Below, in pieces: positions 27,312-32,244 of a stretch of 32,244 bases of DNA (its first letter is position 1; each line of letters opens with the position of its first letter). The stretch is from an uncultured Succinivibrionaceae bacterium. Its GTDB lineage: Bacteria; Pseudomonadota; Gammaproteobacteria; Enterobacterales; Succinivibrionaceae. Location: NCBI GenBank assembly GCA_944390085.1, contig CALXOT010000052.1, forward strand, positions 1 through 32,244, in the 5' to 3' direction. A program made the translations under genes and the position numbers. The notes under the pieces were generated by a model, which made no database searches, was not told where the DNA came from, and was given only the letters and a program-made list of their open reading frames with translations.

Positions 27312-29378
27312 TTAGTACAAAACAGATATGTCAGCGGTGTTAGAGAGTAAAGTTGCCAGCTTGGTCAGGATCAGCAGGCGGTTGCGCTTTAGGGCAGGCT
27401 CATCAACATTTACCATGACCTTTTCAAAGAACTGATCAACATCGGATCTGAGCTCAGCCAGTTTACTCAGTGCATCTTCATAAGCACCATGCTGATAGTA
27501 CTGATCAATGACCGGCTGCAGAGCCTGCAGATGCTGAACCAAAGCTTGCTCAGCGGCTTCCTGCAGCAGTGCCGGATCAACTTCACCGCTCTCAGCATCA
27601 GCCTTGGACAAAATATTGCTGACACGCTTATAGGCAGCAGCAAGATCCTCAGCTTCAGGCAATTGCTTGAATTTCTGCACGGCCTTAACCCGCAGATCAA
27701 AATCAAGCAGGGAAACAGGCTTTACCGACAATACAGCCTGGAAGATTTCAGCACCAATGCCCTGATCCTGATAATAAGCCTTAAGGCGGTTAAAGATATA
27801 GTCACAGACATTGGTAACAGTATCTGCAGACTTTACCTTATCACCAAGAATGGCGGCAGACTTGCTAATAACATCAATCAGGTTGAAGTTGAGCTTGTTC
27901 TCAATAGCAATGCGGATAATGCCGATGGCAGCACGGCGTAGGCCATAAGGATCCTTATCGCCCTTTGGCAGTTGATTGATGCCAAAGATGCCAGTCAGGG
28001 TAACCACCTTCTCAGCCAGAGATACTGCCATGGGTACCGGGGCGGTAGGAATGGCGTCACCGGCAAAGCGAGGCAGGTATTGTTCAAAGATAGCCTTGGA
28101 TACAGCCGGATCCTCACCGTCGAGCTCAGCATAATGCATGCCCATGATCCCTTGAGTATCAGTAAACTCAGTGACCAGGGTAGTGGCCAGATCGCACTTG
28201 GCCAAATGAGCTGCACGCTTACATAAGGCTTCATCCGCGCCAATCAGGGAGGCAATATAGGCAGCAACTTCAGCGACTACAGTGCTTCTGTAGGCAATGG
28301 TGCCGATATCCTTCTGGTAAACGATATTCTCAAGGCGCTGATAGAAATACTCGAGGTTATGCTTGCGATCGGTGTTGAAGAAAAATTCAGCATCAGACAG
28401 ACGCGGGCGCACCACACGTTCGTTGCCGGCGATCAGGGTGGAAGGATCCTGCGGGTTGATGTTAGAGACGAAGGCAAATTTAGGTAATAGTTTGCCGTCT
28501 GCAGTGTAAATCGGGAAGTACTTCTGATCTCCCTTCATGGTGTAGACCAGTGCTTCAGCCGGAACCTTCAGGAAGCGTTCTTCAAAGGACGCCAGGAAGA
28601 CGTGAGGATTCTCCACAAGCGAAGTTACTTCCTCCAGCAAGGCATCATCCAAATCAGCTTTACCCTGGACAGAAGCTGCCAGCTGCTCTACTTGAGCCTT
28701 AATCATGGCCTTACGCTCAGCGTAATCAGCAATCACTGCGCCTTCAGTACGCAATTGCTCCACATAGGTATCAGCATTATTAATTTCAAGGATTTGCTGA
28801 CCCATGAAGCGGTGACCACGGATAGTCTTGGATGAACTTACACCCAGTACTGAACCAGGGATCAGGGTTGAACCATAAATCATGCACAGGGTATGTACTG
28901 GACGTACAAATTCATCGCGCTTGGCACCCCAGTGCATCAGTTTGGGAATGGGCAGGCTGGCCAGAGCCAGGCGGAACATCTCCGGGACTAAGGAGACGGT
29001 ATCAGAACCCTGCTTTACGGTCTTGATATAGAGCCACTCGCCCTTATCAGTTTTAAGACGCTGCGCCTGATCCACAGTAATACCATGGGATTTGGCCCAG
29101 CCCTCGGCGGCTTTGGTGGGGGATCCATCAGCATTAAAGGCAGCCTTGATAGCAGGACCCTTAACCTCAATGGTCTTGTCCTCCTGCTTATCAGCAAGAG
29201 CAGTAACAATCAAAGCCAGACGGCGCGGAGTGGCGTACCACTTGATGGAGTCAAAGGAAAGATCTTCCTTCTTGAGCAGTGCAGTGAAGTTAGAGCACAA
29301 TGCTTCAGCCAGCTTACGCAGTGCCTTGGGCGGCAGCTCTTCGGTGCCTAATTCAAGCAGCAGATTTTGTGCGGTCAT
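27312..29378 (-). CDS. glyS: Glycyl-tRNA synthetase beta subunit
   Basis: A 688-aa beta chain of the bacterial alpha2beta2 glycyl-tRNA synthetase, responsible for tRNA recognition. The N-terminus is LLLELGTEELPPKAL. Family motifs are MHWGAKRDEFVRPVH, RPRLSDAEFFF and KGDKDPYGLRRAAIGIIRI, and the DALR anticodon-binding domain is at the C-terminus. Length matches E. coli (689). Start ATG 29378 comes 2 nt after the glyQ stop, so it is coupled to glyQ. Confidence 0.97.
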   Translation of the reverse strand: MTAQNLLLELGTEELPPKALRKLAEALCSNFTALLKKEDLSFDSIKWYATPRRLALIVTALADKQEDKTIEVKGPAIKAAFNADGSPTKAAEGWAKSHGITVDQAQRLKTDKGEWLYIKTVKQGSDTVSLVPEMFRLALASLPIPKLMHWGAKRDEFVRPVHTLCMIYGSTLIPGSVLGVSSSKTIRGHRFMGQQILEINNADTYVEQLRTEGAVIADYAERKAMIKAQVEQLAASVQGKADLDDALLEEVTSLVENPHVFLASFEERFLKVPAEALVYTMKGDQKYFPIYTADGKLLPKFAFVSNINPQDPSTLIAGNERVVRPRLSDAEFFFNTDRKHNLEYFYQRLENIVYQKDIGTIAYRSTVVAEVAAYIASLIGADEALCKRAAHLAKCDLATTLVTEFTDTQGIMGMHYAELDGEDPAVSKAIFEQYLPRFAGDAIPTAPVPMAVSLAEKVVTLTGIFGINQLPKGDKDPYGLRRAAIGIIRIAIENKLNFNLIDVISKSAAILGDKVKSADTVTNVCDYIFNRLKAYYQDQGIGAEIFQAVLSVKPVSLLDFDLRVKAVQKFKQLPEAEDLAAAYKRVSNILSKADAESGEVDPALLQEAAEQALVQHLQALQPVIDQYYQHGAYEDALSKLAELRSDVDQFFEKVMVNVDEPALKRNRLLILTKLATLLSNTADISVLY

Positions 29379-29380
29379 GT

Positions 29381-30310
29381 TTATTCAGCCTCCGCCTGTC
29401 TTTTGCAAAGAGGGAAGCCCAGCTCTTCGCGGGATTTGTAATAAGCCTCAGCTACGGCACGGGATAAGGTCCGGATACGCAAGATAAAGCGCTGTCTTTC
29501 CGTTACGGAAATAGCGTGACGGGCATCAAGCAGGTTGAAGCAATGGGCTGCTTTCAGCACGCGCTCGTAGGCCGGTAAAGGTAAAGGTAAAGGCTTTTCT
29601 AACTGTAACAGAGCAGAGCTCTCCTGTTCCATCTGATCAAACATCTTAAACAGGAAGGCAGTGTCAGCATATTCAAAGTTATAGGCAGACTGCTCGACCT
29701 CATTTTGATGGAAGACATCTCCGTAGGTAACCACACCGGTCTTAGTTTTGGCCCAAACCAGATCATAAATTGAGTTTTTGCCCTGAATATACATGGCAAG
29801 GCGCTCCAGGCCATAGGTCAGTTCGCCAGTGACCGGGAAGCATTCCAGGCCACCTACTTGCTGGAAGTAGGTGAACTGTGAGATTTCCATGCCATTGAGC
29901 CACACTTCCCAGCCCAGACCCCAGGCTCCCAGGGTGGGGTTCTCCCAATTATCTTCCACAAAGCGGATGTCATTGACGGTAGGATCAAAGCCTAATTCTT
30001 TGAGGGATCCTAAGTAGAGATCCTGAATATCATCAGGGGATGGCTTTAAAATAACCTGAAACTGATAATAGTGCTGCAGACGGTTGGGGTTCTCGCCATA
30101 ACGGCCGTCAGTCGGTCTGCGCGATGGCTGCACGTAGGCGCAGCAAATAGGCTCAGGGCCTAATGAGCGCAGGAAGGTCATGGGATGGGAGGTACCTGCA
30201 CCGACTTCCATGTCAAAGGGCTGGGAGATCATGCAGCCTTGCCGCATCCAGTAATCCTGCAAAGTAAAAATCAGACCCTGGAAGGTCTGAAGATCATAGT
30301 TGTTAGGCAT
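29381..30310 (-). CDS. glyQ: Glycyl-tRNA synthetase alpha subunit
   Basis: A 309-aa class II catalytic alpha chain that activates glycine and charges tRNA-Gly with GlyS. Motifs are [17 protein letters not shown] at the start, then [16 protein letters not shown] and [18 protein letters not shown]. The class II motif [12 protein letters not shown] follows. E. coli GlyQ is 303 aa. ATG 30310 has a weak GGA upstream. No T-box leader or obvious promoter was recognised in the 190-bp gap to tusA. Confidence 0.97.
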   Translation of the reverse strand: MPNNYDLQTFQGLIFTLQDYWMRQGCMISQPFDMEVGAGTSHPMTFLRSLGPEPICCAYVQPSRRPTDGRYGENPNRLQHYYQFQVILKPSPDDIQDLYLGSLKELGFDPTVNDIRFVEDNWENPTLGAWGLGWEVWLNGMEISQFTYFQQVGGLECFPVTGELTYGLERLAMYIQGKNSIYDLVWAKTKTGVVTYGDVFHQNEVEQSAYNFEYADTAFLFKMFDQMEQESSALLQLEKPLPLPLPAYERVLKAAHCFNLLDARHAISVTERQRFILRIRTLSRAVAEAYYKSREELGFPLCKRQAEAE

Positions 30311-30467
30311 TTTGAAAATCCAATGAGGACGATAAAAAATAAGGATTATTTTAGCAGAAAGATCACGTTGGATCGGGCCTTTTGCAAGGCTTTAGGGCGT
30401 GTATAGCGCAGTCGTCTGCTAAAAATAAGACTAAGTTTGGAGACCAGAGGATGACCAAAAGAATATT

Positions 30468-30500
30468 ATTAATTTATTTGTTTAAAAACAATAAATTAAT
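30468..30500. terminator. AT-rich hairpin after tusA
   Basis: ATTAATTTATTTGT and ACAATAAATTAAT pair with one bulged base and abut the tusA stop codon. The stem is nearly all A-T and no clear T-run follows, so terminator function is only a suggestion. Confidence 0.4.
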
Positions 30501-30731
30501 TTAAGATAAACGTTTTTTTATTATATAGCGGGCTGGATGTTCCGCATCAGGGGTGGCCAGCAGTTCATGTCCTAAAAATTTGCAATAGGCTGGTACATCG
30601 CGGGATGAAACCGGATCCTCGGATAAAAGTTCAACTTCATCCCCAGCAGCAATGCTGCGTATCTTGGCTTTAAGCAACATCAGAGGTTCAGGGCAGGTAA
30701 GGCCGCGGGCGTCGATATAATGGGTAGTCAA
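30501..30731 (-). CDS. tusA: TusA-family sulfur carrier
   Basis: A 76-aa sulfur carrier, probably TusA, which relays persulfide sulfur from IscS toward tRNA 2-thiouridine synthesis. The active Cys is Cys13 in ARGLTCPEPLMLL. The downstream pattern SEDPVSSRDVPAYCKFLGHEL and RYIIKK matches TusA more than other CPxP paralogues. I chose TTG 30731 because AGGAA lies just upstream. Longer frames to 30809 run through the divergent tRNA-Thr gene and are unlikely. A functional link to MnmE exists, since both pathways modify the wobble base, but the genes are not neighbours. Confidence 0.85.
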   Translation of the reverse strand: MTTHYIDARGLTCPEPLMLLKAKIRSIAAGDEVELLSEDPVSSRDVPAYCKFLGHELLATPDAEHPARYIIKKRLS

Positions 30732-30740
30732 GAGTATTCC

Positions 30741-30768
30741 TTGATTAGCGAAAAAATGTTGGTATAAT
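30741..30768 (+). promoter_or_regulatory. Sigma70-type promoter of tRNA-Thr
   Basis: TTGATT (30741-30746) and a perfect TATAAT (30763-30768) are 16 nt apart. The -10 lies 14 nt before the tRNA 5' end. It diverges from tusA. Confidence 0.75.
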
Positions 30769-30782
30769 TTAACCACATTTTT

Positions 30783-30858
30783 GCTGGCATAGCTCAGTTG
30801 GTAGAGCACCTGTTTTGTAAACAGGGGGTCGTGAGTTCGAGACTTACTGCCAGCACCA
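30783..30858 (+). tRNA. tRNA-Thr (anticodon TGT)
   Basis: A complete 76-nt cloverleaf with encoded CCA. The acceptor stem is GCTGGCA/TGCCAGC. The anticodon stem CCTGT/ACAGG closes the loop TTTGTAA, giving TGT (Thr). The T-arm is GTGAG/CTTAC with loop TTCGAGA. No terminator is seen before the adjacent transposase gene, whose stop is about 42 bp away. Confidence 0.95.
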
Positions 30859-30900
30859 TCCTTTTTCCGAAAATTTCCAAACTAGGTACAACGCTAAAAG

Positions 30901-32244
30901 TCATTTTTTCAGGCCTTCGCCATGCGGCTTTGGCGCTACCGTTACTTGATTTGCCGTAGCTAGCCCTTCCTCATAATGCGATACCGGCGGTTTTACCCCA
31001 AATAATGCCAGACAGTCCCGCTGTTTCTTTGAGATCGGACTTACCACGTATTCCTTTGTTTCGCTGAAATAGGTTTCCCTTATCCCGCGCAACTCATCCA
31101 GGATCCCCATTACGCTGTGGTGGGGCAATCTGTTTGCCCCTTCCTTCTGCTTCACCCTTGTGATGATTTTATCTATAAACGTGTTCAGCGTTACTGCCAG
31201 AAACTCTATAAAGCATTTCCCGTCCAAGCTTTCCTCTGTGCTTACCCGCAATCTCTTGATTTGCATCCGGTCTTTTAATGTCCTGAAGTTTTGCTCTATC
31301 GCCTGCCGGCTCGCATATGCCTCATATGCTATTTCTGCCCGCTTGACTGAATCTGATACTGCCAGAAACACGCCACAATTATTGATATTACGCTGATACT
31401 CTCTTTTATTAAGTGCCAGCTTGCCTTTGCCCTGCTCCTTAAAATTACCTTGCTCATCATGCTCAAAATTATTAAGCATAAATTGCACGTTTTCTGCTGT
31501 CAGCGTTTTCTGACTAAAATAATCCTTTTCAACTGCCTTAAGCCGCTTTTGATATGCAATTGCTTGATCGCTGGCCGCGTGCTTATTGAAAAACACGTGC
31601 ACGTGCGCCTTATGCCCTCCGCCTACATCCTCCTGTTTAGGTGACGTATAGACTTCCTGATCACAGCGCAGACTGTACAAGTTGTCGGCAGCCATGGCGG
31701 CTTGTGCCTCGTAAATATAGCTCTGATAAGAGCTGCACCGCTCAAAGGGTACACACATAACAAAATGGTAGCCCTTATCAATCAATGCGGCCATATTGGT
31801 TTCACTGAAAAAACCTCGGTCTGCCACAGCTACAAATGAATGAACGCCTAAATTCAGCAACATCTCAAATATTTCAACACAGGCCGCCATGTCCGGTATG
31901 GAACCATTGAAATGTTGAAAATATAGTGGACGAGCACTATCTTCATCGGTTACAAACATCACATTAAGTTGCGGCAGCTCTTCGTCCTGCTTGTTCTTAC
32001 CGTAACTGGCCTCTGCCAATTTGGCATAAGTGCTGATGGATGTTGAATCTATAGCCCAAAAACGTTTACCCGATAAAATCTTGCCTGTGGTGAGCTTTCT
32101 TAAATATATACGAAAAAATTCTTCAATTTTTGAATTAGTTAAGGATTGTAACAACCTGGTAAGCTTAGATGGGTATATTTCGTCCTTATATGGCAATGCC
32201 ACCTCCTGGGCAAAGATAGACAGGCGCTCAGCTTTTGCATCGGG
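30901..32244 (-). CDS. IS4/IS1634-type DDE transposase, 5' end outside window
   Basis: At least 447 codons are open to the window edge, so the N-terminus is missing. The first Asp is in FWAIDSTSIS and the second in FVAVADRGFFS. The Y-(2)-R-(3)-E-(6)-K signature is perfect in YASRQAIEQNFRTLK. No stops or shifts are seen, so the copy may be intact. It differs clearly from the decayed transposase at the left end. The element lies 3' of tRNA-Thr. I could not define its terminal repeat in the short gap next to the tRNA. Confidence 0.88.
   Translation of the reverse strand, partial: PDAKAERLSIFAQEVALPYKDEIYPSKLTRLLQSLTNSKIEEFFRIYLRKLTTGKILSGKRFWAIDSTSISTYAKLAEASYGKNKQDEELPQLNVMFVTDEDSARPLYFQHFNGSIPDMAACVEIFEMLLNLGVHSFVAVADRGFFSETNMAALIDKGYHFVMCVPFERCSSYQSYIYEAQAAMAADNLYSLRCDQEVYTSPKQEDVGGGHKAHVHVFFNKHAASDQAIAYQKRLKAVEKDYFSQKTLTAENVQFMLNNFEHDEQGNFKEQGKGKLALNKREYQRNINNCGVFLAVSDSVKRAEIAYEAYASRQAIEQNFRTLKDRMQIKRLRVSTEESLDGKCFIEFLAVTLNTFIDKIITRVKQKEGANRLPHHSVMGILDELRGIRETYFSETKEYVVSPISKKQRDCLALFGVKPPVSHYEEGLATANQVTVAPKPHGEGLKK

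Noticed and set aside
30732..30809. N-terminal extension of tusA to 30809
   Set aside because: It would run through the promoter and 5' part of the divergent tRNA-Thr gene; TTG 30731 has a ribosome site and gives normal length.

Overview
The window is a replication-origin neighbourhood of a gammaproteobacterium. The block rpmH-rnpA-yidD-yidC-mnmE runs leftward and dnaA-dnaN-recF-gyrB runs rightward, the classical dnaA-region layout. A class III (oxygen-sensitive) ribonucleotide reductase, and EarP with an Arg32-type EF-P, suggest an anaerobic or facultative lineage. Succinivibrionaceae/Aeromonadales is my best guess from gene content, but I could not run a search.

Region by region. 1-2.3 kb: a 27-codon membrane-peptide ORF, tRNA-Val(GAC) with its promoter and terminator, and a decayed IS4-type element with about 94-bp inverted ends. 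2.5-4.5 kb: a nitrilase-family hydrolase and a convergent PfkB-family sugar kinase. 4.4-5.4 kb: a gene-poor kilobase with inverted repeats and a helically phased ATTACC array. 5.4-6.6 kb: a membrane-anchored metallophosphoesterase. 6.5-13.4 kb, minus strand: nrdD, a 53-codon ORF absent from long-ORF lists, nrdG, then pqiA, pqiB and pqiC, closely spaced. 13.9-15.6 kb: earP and efp. 15.9-19.6 kb, minus: mnmE, yidC, yidD, rnpA and rpmH, touching or overlapping. 19.9-26.4 kb, plus: dnaA, dnaN, recF, gyrB. 26.4-27.3 kb: a non-coding 880 bp carrying three parS-like palindromes and a purine-rich stretch. 27.3-30.3 kb, minus: glyS and glyQ. 30.5-32.2 kb: tusA, tRNA-Thr(TGT) and an IS4/IS1634-type transposase cut by the window end.

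The most notable observation concerns the anaerobic ribonucleotide reductase. The 754-aa NrdD ends just after its zinc-ribbon cysteines and lacks the C-terminal RVxGY glycyl-radical segment. That segment appears instead in the separate 53-aa ORF between nrdD and nrdG, with its own Shine-Dalgarno. This suggests a two-piece reductase: a catalytic chain plus a small radical-bearing peptide, activated by NrdG. Other points are the altered DnaA domain IV signature with no canonical DnaA boxes seen, a shared palindrome supplying both -35 elements of the divergent dnaA and rpmH promoters, the parS cluster beside gyrB, and a sliding clamp with an unusual C-terminus.
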